NCBI GenBank assembly: GCA_009823395.1
Contig: CM020501.1
Span: 11,485,861-11,549,860 of the forward strand
DNA: 64,000 nt
Source of the DNA: Thamnaconus septentrionalis
Lineage: Eukaryota > Chordata > Actinopteri > Tetraodontiformes > Monacanthidae
Reading direction: 5' to 3'
The position numbers and the translations under genes were made by a program. Shown here in pieces: positions 15,188-29,788 of the stretch (position 1 is the first letter of the stretch; every line of letters starts with the position of its first letter). Below the pieces are notes generated by a model, which saw only the letters and a list, made by a program, of their open reading frames with translations, searched no databases and was not told the origin of the DNA.

Positions 15188-17750
15188 TCCAGCACCACAG
15201 CACTCAGACGGAGCACCTCCAACTTGCCAGTGAAAGTGCTCCCTCCGTGTGACATTGGAGCTCCTGGCTGGCGGAGGAGGGGAGGGAGGCAGCGGATGGA
15301 ATTATTATAAGACATCCAAACCACTCTGCATGCACCAGAAGGACTGATGAAGCAGGATACAGCAGTCTGGATGCTGCCTGGTGGGGGAGGGAGGTCTCTC
15401 CCGTTGCATTTGGGAGAATAATAGAGCCGAGGGGATTATTATGGTAATAATTTGTCGCCGCAGTCAAGGCGCCTCTAATGATTTGTATGATAATTAGTGA
15501 CACGGAAGAGAGGACCGTCAGGAGAGGGCTGGAACACGAGCCTCCGCAATCTGCTGTTTGTTAACCTTGTTGTTTTGCTTGGAGGTTACAAGAACAGGCG
15601 CTGATTTTTATTGAGGTTTAGGAAGCGGTGGAGAAATGACTGGGATTTAACAATGTTATTTTTCCACTGATTGATCTGATGGGAGGATGAATCCACCGAA
15701 TTTGATCGCTGATGTTCAGACAAGGGAGCAACATGGCTGTTACTCAGCAAAGACTTCAACAGCGACCTCAGATGATAAGGGATATTGATGATTTAAAAAA
15801 AAAAAACAATTCTCCAGACCGGTCACCTCCAGGGCAAAAGGGTTTGTTGTACCTGTCCGTGAAAAAATAAATTAAAAAAAAAAAGCCAGAAATATTTTTC
15901 AATACAGTGTTCTGATGAGGCACAAGAATCGATAGAGATGGAATTAGGTCCAACTGTGCTTTAAAAAAAAACATGATTTCAATTCTAAAGGTAGACGGAG
16001 GAAGGAAAAATGAAGCCAACTCATAATTGGATTGCAACCTTTGGTTCTGCATTATGTCCCTAGATTTACTGCCAGAACTCAAAGCGCAGCGGTATGAAGT
16101 ATTCTTTATGGCTGCCGTTTCTGATGTTAGGGTGCGATGAAAAGATGCCCAGACATTTGTTGAACGGCTGAGCTCATGTTTTCTTACTTGACTCACACAC
16201 TTCAGAGTAAACATGTTACCATAGATATACTGTATTTGTAGTATCATTGGCTTTTTTGTTTGTTTTACAAAGAAGCGTATTGCCACATTTTGAGGCTGCA
16301 TTAACTTTCAGGCGGGGGTGCTCAAGGATCACACTAACAAAAATATACAGTATATTCTGAATGTAGTAAAAAAGAAAACAAGCACTATCGTGATGACATG
16401 TAGTTCAGCCAGAGGCTCTGTGACGGCACCGAACAACTTCTATCCATGTCATGGATGTCAACACTACAACAGTAGAACACAAGCAAACAGGTTTGTGGTC
16501 AGTAGAATTGCAATGATGGACTAATGCCCTTGTATCATGTGGAAGTTCTCACACCCACAGAAGCCGAGCAATCATCATTATCACGACGAAGAACTGCCAC
16601 AAGGACGGAAGCGCTGAACAAGGTTAGAATCGCTCGGCACGTTTAATGTCACAACGCAAGTTGCGTGACATGTTTCAAAATATTTCTTGAGCCACGATGA
16701 ATGCGCACACCATCCTTTCGAGTGGCTAAGAAGGAATGCTCAAAGTTTCCTTGCAGAATATTTCAGTCGGCCTTTCAGAATTTCATTGCGGCGAGAGCCA
16801 AACGCCGTGGCGTTGTTGTGCCTCACTCCCACCAAGTCATTGTGTGCTTGTTTGATTATGACTTAAAAAGGGTGAATCAAGACTGTGGATGTGCAATAAG
16901 CACAGAAGCATCTCCACACCTGAGTACACTGGCCTGTTTGGTATTCAGTGCTGGCTGCGGTCAACAATGCCAGGAGTTCCCACTCCAAACACAACTTCAA
17001 TCTATTTTCAGGTGCATATTGAAATCCTGGATAATGGCAAGAGCCGTTTGTGCACCATCTGCTTATTTGGGGGAAGAGAAAAGACGCATTAGGCTTTGGC
17101 ATGCAGCTGTGCACGAAGGCCAAACTGCACCATAGATTGAAACAAATAGGAAATACAAAAGCTAAGAAGCTGGCTGGAGTGGGCAGTAATGAAGTGCTTA
17201 GAGCCGTTATCTATGTTCACTCACCGGCAAATCTCTGCGCTGGAGATAGAGGTGCTACTAAAGGCAACACCTCGCTGTGATTCATTGAACAGAGTTTTCT
17301 CTAACACCAGGTTGCCTTCTCTTTGGAACAAACAGCACATTGGGGAGAAATGGAACACGACATACACACACACACACACACACACGGAGATGTGTTTCTC
17401 CGATGCGAAATCTGCAGAAACACGCAAGAATGAGAAAAATAACAACCGGAACGAGGACGGCGTCACCGTCCCACAACAATGCAGCTGAGGGTGAGCGAGT
17501 GACAAAACATTTCCTCCGACACCACAACACTTCGTAAGCAAGGCACACAAGCATTATGTTTAGCATGATTTCTTCCCTTTTTGGCTGGGCTAAAGGAAAA
17601 AAAGCAGGGAGGGGGGTGAAAGGGCCATATTCATTATTTATGAATATTGCTTTTCACTGTGTCAGCTCGCTGCCCAACTATTGATCCATAAAGCGGACAC
17701 TAACTACAGCAGGGATGTGAGTTTCACAGGAAGACCTGAAGGCGAGACAG

Positions 17751-17909
<159 letters not shown>

Positions 17910-18758
17910 GTGGAATGAACCAGTGGGGGGCGCTGGATAAAACTGCCATCTTAGCTCTTTTCCCAAATGTATTTATGAATATTAACATTCTTAAAGATCC
18001 AAGGCAGCGGTGGCCCGTAGATAAAGCTGTTTATGCTTTAAGAGCAAAACTGCAAGTTATTGAACCACTTACCTCTTTAAAAATCCAACTTATTTATTTA
18101 TAAATGGCTAAAGAACAATTTGATGGCTTGTAAGAGTCCAGGAATCAGTCACTAAAAGTGTGAAACATAGGTTCAGTCCAGTAGGTACACCTTGAATGAT
18201 AACTGGCCTCATCTCACCGGTGAACATATACCATCACAGCACGGCTGTAGAAGCTCTGCATCACTGCAGTATCATCTTTGCGCGGATCTGAAGTGGCACC
18301 ATTACACCACATGATGCTTCCTTAATGCTGAGGAACAACCTGTGCTGCCCAGATGGAGCCATATAGCCTCTGTCTTTTTTCCCCCTTTTCTCCTTTATAT
18401 TGAGAAATAGAGAGAACAACAAAGCCATTCCGGACTGAGTCTGAAGGATTCGCTTCACTGGGGTTAGTCTCATTGGGATGAGACTATAAAGGCCAAAAGC
18501 CTTGGAGAGATCATAAAGAGGGCCTGCATGTGTCAGACAGTTTTGTTTATATAACCGTCAATGATTGGAAGGTAGCGCAGGGCGATTCTGGACAAAAATA
18601 AAATCCTGATTTTTTTTCTCTGAATACTCGATTTTAGATTTTGATTTTTTTGCTAAAACTACAAAAGACTATGGAATAAATGATTTCAATTATTTTATCT
18701 TTATTTTTAAAGAAAAATAGCAAACAAACTGTCACGGTTTTCGGTTGGTCTTTGATTT

Positions 18759-18822
18759 GGGGAGTTCCCTGTTGTCCACTTTAGTCTTTAGGGGAGTTCC
18801 CTGTTGTCCAATTTAGTCTTTT
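18759..18822. repeat. 32-bp tandem duplication in the LTR
   Basis: Two adjacent 32-bp units (18759-18790 and 18791-18822) beginning GGGGAGTTCCCTG and differing at about two positions. Confidence 0.93.
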
Positions 18823-18963
18823 ATTTCGGTAGTGTTCTGTTCCCCAACTTTATCACAGAATTTTCCTCAGACTACTTAAGGACTCAAACACTTCTCTTTG
18901 TCAGAACTTCGCCTCCCATGTATGGATTTTCTCACTTCCTTGTGACTCCTTGATTCCGGTGTT

Positions 18964-19089
18964 GGATTAGTACCTAGAGTATCTTCTGGTCACTACCGTA
19001 GTTGTTGCTGCTTTGCCCTTGTAAGTAGGATTAGTACCTAGAGCATCTTCTGGTCACTACTGTAGTTGTTGCTTTGCCCCTTGTAAGTA
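18964..19089. repeat. 62-64-bp tandem duplication in the LTR
   Basis: Two adjacent units beginning GGATTAGTACCTAGAG (18964-19027 and 19028-19089), with a few substitutions and one short indel. Confidence 0.93.
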
Positions 19090-21612
19090 AACTCTTTTAA
19101 TTATCTTTTAATTACCTTTTGAGCCTAACTCAGGTCCCATGTAACACAAACTTCCCTATTGGGAAATGAAGTGCAACTGGAAAGATAGGGTAAATCCTCC
19201 TTGGGTTTGGTAAAGTGACAACATATACAGTCTTCTTGACCAAACAAAGATGAATCCCTTGGGATTAATGAAGTGAGAGGCTCACTTCTACCAAACTTCA
19301 TGAAAATGAAGACAGGTTCTTCATAGACAAACATGAAGTTCCCTTATTTGGGAATAAAGTGAAAAGAACCAAACACAAATGAACCCCCTGTGGATAAAGT
19401 GACTACCTCAACTGTCTTTTCACCAAACATCACTTCAAAAATAAAAGGTTTTTCTATTAGCTTGAACAATGATGAATGAATAAAGTGAAAAAACTTTCAC
19501 ATTTTGTAAAGGCGCACAGCAAGGAAGCATGCGAGAAGAAAATTGATTTTAAGTTTTTCCTTTTTTAACATCTTGGCTAATAAATCGGATTTCGATTTAA
19601 AATCGATTAATCGCACAGCCCTAATGGAAGGTGTTGAACAGTTGTACAGTTGGATGCTAAATATTAATACAAAGTGTCATTTCAATGGTTGAGGTGGTTG
19701 ACTAAGACTTTCGAATACGCCGCAACAGTAAAAACATTTTTTTCCTTTTCCAATCAGAACATAAAGCAGCTTTTGAATTCCATCTCACACAAAACACCAA
19801 AAGACTTCGACTTTTGTCTTATTATTTCCTCCTCACCACCACGTCTGAGGTTGCAGACAGGACATTTCCCCGACTAGGCTGCACTCTAGTGGACACAGAC
19901 TGAACGTTCAAGCACAACAGGAAGAAACATCAGCTACAGAGAAGCTTGTGGGTTATTTCACACTGCTCTAACCTTGTTTGAAGAAATATAAAAAAACAAC
20001 AAAGATAGATTTCGGTTTCAGTCTTTATCACCATTAACATGCACTTAACCACACGAGGTCCGAACCAAAATGCAATTACACGTCACGCACAACAGAACTC
20101 ACATTTATCTTGACCAAAGAAAATAAACTCAGGACAGTCACTTTACTAAGGTTTCTGTCTCCCATCAGTGGGACACGACTCTATTTCCTGTTTTCAACAG
20201 AATCTTTGAAGCATGACCAAAGGATCAATTGCAAACTTAAAAGCACATTTTCACAAACCCAAAAACAGCTAAACTGATAAAGTACATGGGTATTACTTTA
20301 ATCTGAAACGCTCAGTTGAATGTTCCAAACACAAAAAGAAAAAAACCTTGTACACACATGCAACACACTATTTGTTCAACTTAAGACTTCCCAACCACAA
20401 ACAACTAGTGAACCGTGATTAAAGACTGGAAGTCAGAACTTAAGAGTATCATGTATCATGGCTTATTAATACAAAAGAAATCAATCACAAACCCATTGAG
20501 AACCAGTTAGTGCGAAGGGAGCGAAGATATTCAACACAACAACCGCAGCATATTCCGTTTTGTGTCTGGGTTTCGCTTTAGTTTCACTTCTCTGCACTCC
20601 GTCATCTAAATTGATTCATGCGCGGCAAACCCACAAGCGACACTGAGGCCTGGCCAAAGTTGTTTAACCTGAAGAGCTCGGCAAATGTGCATCAGCTGCA
20701 CTTTTTTCCTGTCGGCTTGCAACTTCTCTCTGTGTGCAAACATTTTGTGGAGTTGACTGCTCTGAATTATTCACAGGGGAGTAGTGCATGAGAGGTGTGA
20801 GACGCCTGATTAGTGTTACAAAAGAATGGGTGAATCTCAGCCTCCTCCAACAGTCTGTTTGGGAGGCTGTATGAAACGCATCAAACTGGGGGCTGGGCAG
20901 GAGGAGGGGGTCTTTTTATTTCGAGAAATGACAGCGGATGCAGCCTCTGCAGTCAACACACTTTCATTGTGTTAGAAACTAAATATCCTTCCGAGGTGGA
21001 ATTTAAGGAGGAGGTGGGCGAACGGTTCAACCAATTCTTATAAGATAAAAGCTCTGCTTTCAGCAGCAAATTCATCATTTATAACTTCGAGCCATCAGCA
21101 TACGGAAGTCACACTGGGACATCAAAAGGACAGTCGAACGAGGAGGAAAACGCGGCCCACCTAAATTATTCACACTCTGTATCACGTTTCCTTTATTTGA
21201 TTCCTCGGCCCAGATTAACAGCCACGGCGCAGGGGCGGTGGTAACATTTTGTGACATTCGAGTGCCTATCCGCACTTTAAAAATGCAGCAGGCAGCCAGG
21301 AGAGGCACCGCTACATGCTATCACTTTACCTTTAATTCACCGGTGCGTGCACAGGATGAATTATTTAAGATTCGCGCCACACTCGAGGGGAATTTCCTCC
21401 TACGGCGAGTGGCGCTCGAGCATATTGTGGAGACACCAACGGCGGGCTCTCGGTCATGCAGTAACCATCGCTGGTGTAAAACTGCAGCCTGACTTCACAA
21501 GAATGTGGTTTATTGTGCCTATAAATTGCAAATATTTAGTAGTCGCAATTCAAATTGAGCGGCTGCGCGGTGTGTGACTGTGTGAGTAAAACCCAATATT
21601 ATTTATACCGCA

Positions 21613-21615
<3 letters not shown>

Positions 21616-21643
<28 letters not shown>
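21616..21643. repeat. (CA)14 microsatellite
   Basis: Short pure CA run in non-coding DNA. Confidence 0.95.
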
Positions 21644-21645
<2 letters not shown>

Positions 21646-24600
21646 GTGAATTCACCTCCTGTTTGTTCAGAACAACTTCCACTGTGTCTCATGCGCAAGT
21701 GTGAACAGTCAGCATCCTGCTCCAGAGGTGGGACTTGAACTGGACAAATCTTTTTCATGTGCTCGTAAAAAATTTTTATCCTAGTTATTAGCAGCATATA
21801 TTACAAAAGAAGAGCAATGCATGGAGCGAATGTAGACAGAGTAGAAGTCTTAGGAAAGTGAAGCTGATAATAATTGAGGGTTCTGTTGCATAAAGTTTCC
21901 TCCTTTTATCCCGAGAACAAAAACACCAGTATTCAAACAGCATAATAAAATAAAGGTTGATGACCTCACAGTAAGAAGGAATGTAATAAGTAATCCATAC
22001 AAACATTTTAATATATCACATGAAAGCAATAGGTCAAAAAAAAGTTTGTATATCTTTATAGTCGCCGTTTGTGTGTTCTTACAAACCAACTACAAAAAAC
22101 ATGAATCCCCTATGAGGCAACGTCCAAGTGCTGGAGGGAAAAAAAAGCCATCAAAGTCTAATTTATATTTTGTTATGCTGTGTTTAGTCTAACAGTCTCT
22201 TCGATGGCTATGTAATATATTTGTTGGGTTTGGTCACTACTTGTCTCCTGGCTTTTAAAGGAAGTGTTTGACAAAGAAGAACTATTCAGAGGACAAACCA
22301 GGGGCAAGGGAAGGAGTCAGTTAAACTTAATGTTTACAGTGTATCGTCTTTTTTTTTTTAGCCCAACCATTTCAGGCTCCCTTCGCCTCAAATCATCCGC
22401 AGAGAAACATTCACTTTTACATTCCAAGACAGGAACAGATCTCACTGATCCCATCGGTAAACCTATGCGATAAGCGCCACGCTGAACACAAGCGACTTGC
22501 ACATCCTGACCCCGGGGAAGTTCACATGGTCGCAGTGTTTACTTACAGTTCTGGCTGTGTTTCTTTGTTCAGGCCACAATCAGTCTTCTCCACTCCAGCT
22601 CCTGCTATCAGGGCCGCTTTTTTCTGAGGACAAAGAGGGAAAAGGGAGCCGTCAGGGGAGCAATCTCGCGGGTCATCAAAGAGTTAATGCGCCGCAGGGA
22701 CGTATGGAATACGAGAGAAGCACGAGATAAGGATGCTGGAATGTCACTATTTGTTCTGGGCCCCCATTTTAACAACACTGCTGCTCTTCAAATATTTGTC
22801 AAATAACAAAAAAAAAAAAAACTGAACAGATGACCAACCTGGCAACACAAATAACACCTGCACCAGGGTGTAACATTGAGCCACTTGCCACAGATGCTGC
22901 AGCTCTGTTGTTCAATGGGAAGTGAAGCGGAGCTGAAATGTAACCGCAGTAACGCGGTGGGGCATCGCTGCAAAGTCTGAAAATGGTGGGACTGTAAGGC
23001 TGCAGGGGAACAAAGCTCGCAAATAAAAAACAGTTTCATCTTAAAACCTCCACACATGCGGGCAGAATATTTTCCAGTTTGCTCTATCTTCAGAAACCGA
23101 GGAGGGCTGCGTCTGCCTCGCATGAAACTCAAAGCATGCACCTAAAAAGGCTGGAATCCATCCCACAGGCTGCAATGATGTTAGCATTCTTGCAAACCCT
23201 TCAGCTAACTCCACAAAAAGGCAGTAGTAGCATCAGTCCAGTCACATGCTTTGTTTCAGGGAAGCAGTTTGTTGGCTGTCTGTCCCATATCCAATCAATA
23301 AATTGAATGGATATAGGGCCTGATGCATCTTCTGACTGGGATTTGCTCCAGTGAGATCACAATCGATTTGATCAGCACACAAGCATACGCAGTTAGAAAT
23401 CAAGAATCCCGCGACACCTTTAAAAGAAGTCCAAATACGGTTTAGTCGGAAGAAGATAAAACGCAGCTTTTGTTTTTGAGCAAAGCGGTCGGCGGAAAAA
23501 AGAAGGGCTCAAGCCCACCAGAGTCCCGAGCAGCACCAGGGAGCCGGCTTGCCTGGAGGGAACGGGATTCCTGAGGTTTGACGTAAACAACACTGGATAC
23601 GGATGGACGGAGTTTGGGGGAAATGAGTGGATGCCTAGACAGGCTATCCAGCTGTTTGACATTTGATAATCGTGAGATGGAGCAACGTGGAGAAAAAAAA
23701 CTCACAATGAGGATTTTTTTAAGAGACTTCATTTGTAATAAATAATCATCAGGCCAACAAACGCAGCAGAGAACTATTGACCGCTGCAGCACTGAGGAAA
23801 AAGAAGAATGCTTTTAAGACACCTCCATCGCATTTTGTCGAGCCATTGGTGAACAATTAATGCGCTTTCATTCAGTCAACCCATGTCCGGCTTTGTCTAG
23901 TGCTGATTTTGTAACATCACAAAGCTGGTTAGTATTTCTTCAGATATTTTGTAGTGGACTTACCGGATTTGGAAATCTCTCTTTTAAATAATAAAAGTGT
24001 TTTTGTAGCCGAGCACTAAACTCTCTTTCACGATCACACAATCCCGAAAGGTGTTCCAAGAGTCTTTTAATCCTGTTGCAGGTGTGACCCCCGACTACGG
24101 TGCACTTGGCATGTTATCACCTCGCCGCAGAGCCGGAGTCACAGGGCACGTTGGCCGACACTGGGCCGCTTGTTTCGGAGGTGACTCATGCGGTCGGCTT
24201 TTGTTTGAAGCCGTGAGGTCCACACCATGGACTGATTCAGGGTAAAAACCGCGAGCGGCGGGGGCTCCTTAAAGTTTGCGCTTTAGCTCAGCGCCCGGTG
24301 TCAACTTCACTCGCGTCAGCGCACGACGTTCAACCTCTGCGCCGCGACCGGGAAGGTTGCGCTCAAGCTGGGGGGAATCTGCGCGGAGGAGCGGCGAGCT
24401 GGCCAGTGGTACGCAGAGATTGAGCGATGGTTCATAAATCAGTGAAGGAATGTAGCCTCATTTCCTCTGGGACCCTACTTCTGCGAGCTGCTCCCTTTCC
24501 ACTGCATCCAAGAGTGCGGCCAGAGTGACGCGACGCAGCTACCACTGCCGGATTTGAAAGGGAAACACAAGTGTGTCTGCGAGACGGCTTATTACGCTTT

Positions 24601-27600
24601 TCAATCGCGCCCGAGCTGAAGTCACAGCGCTGAACAGGAGCGAGTTACAGCGGAAGAAACATTTTGAGCCTTTGCTCTAATCTTCTCATTTCATGACTTT
24701 CACTAAAGATTTGCATTTGGACTCAAGAGCTAGGGGTGCAGTTTTAAGAAAAACAGACTATTTAGAGTACTGCATTTATCAGCAATGTAGAAGTATGACA
24801 AGAAGTAATAAAATGAACAGGTAGATTATTGAAGAATTATGGTGGATTAAGGCAGGCAACACTATATGACTTTACTTCTGTGAAATGCACTTGTGTCCAT
24901 TTCATGGTCTAACAGAGAGAGTGTCAGTCAGCCTTGCCATTGACAAAGTGAACCTCGGGGAGAACAAAGATGTTGGAAGAAGCAACAAAGAGACAGCAGC
25001 AGCAGAAGAGACCAGACAGGCGTGTTCTCACAAGAGGGTGAGGGACAGGCAAGGTTATTGGGTCTCACTGTTGCTTTCCATTTAGCCCAAAACTCAATCT
25101 TTATATATAAAATTACAAAGATAATATTCTAAACAAATTAAAAAATATTCAAAGTAAAATTAAGACTTATAGGTGTAGGCAGGCAGAATCACAAACGGCT
25201 AATCATCTTTAAAACTGCTTAAAAGGGTAAAGAAGACATTGCACCCCGTCCTTTCTTTGATCTTTGCAGGTTCCACCAGAGGGACACATGCAAATTGCTG
25301 CAAGGCATCAAAACAATTGCAGTTCATACCACAGGTTTCCACCAGAACACTGGAAATTGCAGCAGGAAGTAACAAAGGGGAACAACCCCCCCGAGAAACG
25401 TCAGCATGAGAAGCCCGTGTGTCAGCGGCAGTTTGCAGCGAAATGCAGAGGTGGCCGAACCTTTGGGTCCAGGGAGCGAGAAGCGGCTCTGGAAAAGCCT
25501 GCTGGTGCTCTGGGGATCCAGGCCGTCGTTATCTGTAGCTCTGCAGACCCTCCCCTTTGAAGTGATGCTGAGCCACCGACTGAGCCGGGGGGTGCAGGGG
25601 AAGGTGGGGAGGCTCGAGCAAATGTAGAGAGAAGCAACAACAGGGGGACCAAACAGGAAGAAGGAGGGAGAGGTGGGGGGTGGGGGGGCTCTCCAGTTCA
25701 ACTAGTAAATATAAAACAGAAGGTTGCAGATCGTTCGCAGGGGAGCAAGAGACTTGATTTCGCTCAACAAGCGCATCGTTGTTTTGGTTTTCCTCCGAAT
25801 GCAACGTCTTGTTTAGGCAGGAAGTCTCTCTCTCGCTCCCTCTCTCTCTCTCTCTCTCTGGGGGGTGGCGGGGCGAGCGCACAGCGGCCACGTGCCGCAG
25901 CACGACCGACGTGCACCGCACAGCGACGGCACTTATGAGCGGCGCAATGATCCGACTGGAGGAAAGTGAATTGCCAGGCTGGTTCCCTCGCTCCTCCTGT
26001 TCGCAGAACTCTCCCTCAAGGATTATCCTCTCTAATAGATTTAAAGGCCCTTTAACTGAGCCGCCACCTGCCTCCAGTCCCGGCAGAGAGAGACGCCCGG
26101 GTCGAAGCTGCGAGATGTTGCGCCACCGTGACGACGCCACGCATTCCTTCCGAGTATCTAATTCCACCTCATGGAGAGAAAAGAAAACAGCCTTAAAATA
26201 AAAAGCACACAATTCATTCAGATTAGTCTTCTTACAGTCAGAAACACGGCGGTTTTGTCTACTTAACGTGGATAAAATCAGACAAGATGCGTTTTTGAGC
26301 TGCAGAAAGTGTGACCCGGCATACTTTAATTTTGAGAAACGGTAAATAATTCATCCGATTCCCCGGCCAACATTCTTTGAGTGCACACTGCAACTTCAGA
26401 CTGCCTATGCCATCTATACTAGCGCCCTAGGAATTAATTTTATCAATTCAGATTTAGGCGGTAAAGCACATAACTCATCGCATGTGAGCGACTGGGAATG
26501 TTGGAACTCGCGCAGGGAATGAACAGGTTAAATTAACAAATGGAAAAGTAACGAGCACGCTGGGAGTAGTAGTGTGCAAAATGTGCACGGCACCTGAGGC
26601 TACACCTTGTCAGAACACAATCTGGGTCCGTCAGGTATTCACACACTTGTCAGCGTTTCACACCAAAGAGTCCAAATAACGGCAGTTGGCTGCTGCTCAG
26701 GCCGAGAACAATATCCGACTTCACTGCACACGCGTGACTCTTATCACACCGGGACACACATCACGCACTGACACCACAACTACGATCAGGAAATGCATCG
26801 CTATTAACATCAGACAACAGAAAATCAAATGTTTTTTTCTTTAAAGAAATTACAAATAATGAGCGGAATTCAAAGTGGATTGCAGATGAAGACTGAGAGA
26901 ACATAGCCCAGAGTTTTTGAAATTTTAAGAACTCACACATATGTTTGCTTCTAATATTTGTCCATTTATCGAAATTGGTTTTGGATTGTATGAAGGCAAA
27001 CGCTAACTGCAAAAATGTGTACTTTGTTATGTCACCTAAAATGGTGACTTAACATAAAGAAGATAAAAATGCAAAGTGCGAGTATTGCAGTCATCTGCCT
27101 GTATCCAGAGTGTTTGGACTGAAATACACACACTCACACATATGAAGCAAACAGAAAAGGGATCTCAATTCCCCCTTTAACTTATGCTAAGAATCTGCAG
27201 AAAAACTAGAGCGATAATTGCCAGAAAGCCAAGGCAAACCGCAGCCGGGTGTGTTTGTAGACAGCTGACAGGGCCCTCTTGGACCATGAGACAGTGGGAA
27301 ACCTCCTGAGCACACAAGAGAGGGCTCCACTCACAAAGACAGTGGTTTCCATGCCAACAAGACCTCTGCTGGGAGAGTCCTCCTTTCAAACGCTTTCCAT
27401 CCCGCACCTCTGCTACATAAGGACTAGTGGGCATTGGAGAGGGAATAAGTTGTGGGTGGCAGATGAAGATGCAATTGTGTCGAAGCAAGGTGGAAGCAGT
27501 CTGAGCCGAGAGCCCCAAAGCTGCTGCTACTGCAGCACTGTGCATGGACCCACGCCTATCCTTTACACTGTGACATTTTGATTACTGTGTAGTTTAAAGT

Positions 27601-29329
27601 ATCCAATCACTCGATTCACTGCTGAGAACTGTTGCTCCCTGTTGTTGGAGAGCTCCACTACTTGTGCTGGTTCAGTCTTAACCATATCTTGTATATATTT
27701 ATTTTTATCCCTGGTTCCAAACATGAAGACCAACATGAAGCTGCTGGTCTCAATTCAACCATGATGCTTGCTTATTTCTTTAGCTTTGTGTATAAAAAAA
27801 ATATATTTAGCGCAGCATACGTTCAAAGAGTCCATAGTGTCTGAACAACATGTAGTTGAGCTCAGCCCTTAATTTAACTGCTAGTTGCTGTCGCAGATTT
27901 CCTGAAAAGGCGTTCGCCTCCCTCCAAGGTGACTTGCATCTCTCCACAAAAGAGCTCTTTAATTTCCTCTCTCGTCCTCCTCAAGAGCCTCTCTGCCCAC
28001 ACACAATGCTGACAGCAGGCTGGGTTTCTGAAGAGTCTGCCTTTTTTCCCCCTTTTTTCTTTTAAATCTTCTGGCTCTCCTCAATTCGCTTATGAGACCC
28101 GTTTCCAGTCCTCCGGCATTCCCTCAGAGTCTCAACTCCTGGATGGGTCTGGGCCAGTTGACTGCCTCCACAAGCTCAATCCTGCAGGTTGGGCAGCTCA
28201 CAGCTCCACTCAGTCTACCCCACATGACTCGGATTGCTTAAATTTATAGTACAGGATTAAAAAGAATATATATCAAAGCAGCTACAAGGAAGTGTGGCCA
28301 TGTTTTTTTCCCGGACTGACACCAACAAAAAAACACCCTTTGATTTCTTCCCCTTAAAAATCAAACTTCCAAACACTTAAGCTCCTTCTAATTCTCCCTG
28401 AAGTCAACAACTATGGAGTCCTGGGACTGCGGGTCATCAGCGGACGTAACTTGCTGCCCTCCATCTTGCCTCGTCTCTTCCTTCCCGGGTCGCAAGCGGT
28501 CGTTAGCGTCGTGAATCATGTCATGAATCACTCATTAGCCAAACATCCCCATATCAGTCACCACAGCAGTGTCCGGGCACCACAACGCAGCCTGGACGAG
28601 TGCCCATTCAAATCAGAGCGCTCTCACGGCGTTAGCGAGAGCACTCCACTCCGGCACAGAAGCTCCTCTATTCGCTCCTCGTCCTCGCGCTGCTTTCAGC
28701 CGCCTCCAAGACACGGCGGCCAGCCGCTCCTCGCCATCCTTGTAGACTCGGGAGCGTTCTTGGATTTACGGGTAGAGAGAACCAAAACGTTGACGCTCTC
28801 GCAGACGCGAACAGCACAAAGCGGTCTTCAAAGGAGGACTTGCGGCGAGAAATGTGTTCTCTCGATTTCATCATCGCAGATCCAGGGAGAAGCGTCCTGG
28901 TTTAGATTCCACGGAACGGTTGTCAGACACACAGGCTGCTTTTCATGGTAATGTTGGAACTGCATTGAGCCTTTTGCGAGGGGCTGCGGCTGCATTCAAT
29001 TTCAGAATTGAGTTAACATGAAGAGGAAATGTGGTTTTTAGATATATGTACATATGTATGAGTCAACCTCGTAGTGGAAAATAACATACATTAACATGAC
29101 TCATCCATGTCAAACTGCTTTCCACACAGTATTGGAATAACGGCATCCAGAGCTTCCTCAACCGCAACCATCTTTCAGAAGACTTCCCTCTACCGACATC
29201 CATCAGTTTTCTCTTAAAAAACATGTCCTATACACATCTGTCACTCTTAGGGTCTTAAATCCCTTATGACTTACGTTGAGGAAAATTTGATCATATCACA
29301 CACCAAGCCTAACCATCCACACACATGGT

Positions 29330-29788
29330 TAGGGATGTTAACAATTAATCGATTATTGATTAATTGTCAATTAAGAATGTAATTGATTCAATTAAATTAG
29401 TCGCAATTATTTGAGCATTTTTTACACAGGTAGTTAATATCATTACAACAGTGTAGTGGCAGGAAAAAGCAATTCACATGTAGATACTGTGATGGTCATA
29501 ATATACCTACAAGTTACTTTTCAACAACTTAAAAAAAAAAAAAAAAAAAAATTTGAAATGTGACCCATTAGAAGTTAACTTAAAGTCAGAGGGTAAATGT
29601 TTAGGGTGTTTTTACTGTTCTTCAATGTAAAAATGGGCCACATTGGACCCTCAACATTATTTAAGGGTTAAATAATGTGTTCCTTACACATTTTTCAGTG
29701 TGAAATTTAGATTCTCAGGAAAATTTGCCGCTCCTCAATTAATCGTTCAACTAACAATAAATTAATTAATCCATCATTTGCATCCCTA
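29330..29788. mobile_element. hAT-like MITE copy B
   Basis: 459-bp element with ends TAGGGATG...CATCCCTA, so the outer 8 bp are perfectly inverted, and AT-rich subterminal palindromes (TTAATCGATTATTGATTAA). It shares internal blocks with the truncated copy at 7636. No convincing 8-bp target duplication remains (CACATGGT against CATTACAT), so the insertion is old or the ends are altered. No coding capacity. Confidence 0.7.

Larger units (their letters stand above)
18730..19146. mobile_element. solo LTR nested in the hAT element
   Basis: 417-bp segment starting TGTCACGG and ending GTAACA (TG...CA ends). It is flanked on both sides by the identical pentamer CAAAC (18725-18729 and 19147-19151). 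This is the structure left after recombination between the two LTRs of a retroelement; no internal gag, pol or env sequence is present. The family is not determined: 5-bp duplications occur in Ty3/gypsy-like and other LTR elements. Two internal tandem duplications are listed separately. Confidence 0.85.
18573..19623. mobile_element. hAT-type MITE (carrying a nested solo LTR)
   Basis: The left end TAGCGCAGGGCGATT and the reverse complement of the right end (TAGGGCTGTGCGATT) match at 12 of 15 positions. Flanking 8-bp duplications are TTGGAAGG (18565-18572) and ATGGAAGG (19624-19631), 7 of 8 identical; 8 bp is the duplication length of hAT elements. Both subterminal regions are rich in CGATTT-like motifs. 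No transposase is seen. Without the LTR insertion the element would be about 0.63 kb. Confidence 0.8.

Noticed and set aside
16701..17135. 144-codon plus-strand frame
   Set aside because: Composition and sequence show no domain; overlapping frames in other phases are equally open.
18723..19151. Possible complete retrovirus or endogenous virus
   Set aside because: Only a single LTR with target duplications is present; no internal genes.
25529..26212. 227-codon minus-strand frame in a GC-rich block
   Set aside because: No recognisable domain, low-complexity ERERERG stretch from a CT repeat, no flanking splice support; more likely a regulatory island.
28451..28951. 166-codon plus-strand frame, Ser/Arg-rich
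   Set aside because: No homology recognised and no exon context; expected by chance in a stop-poor GC-rich stretch.
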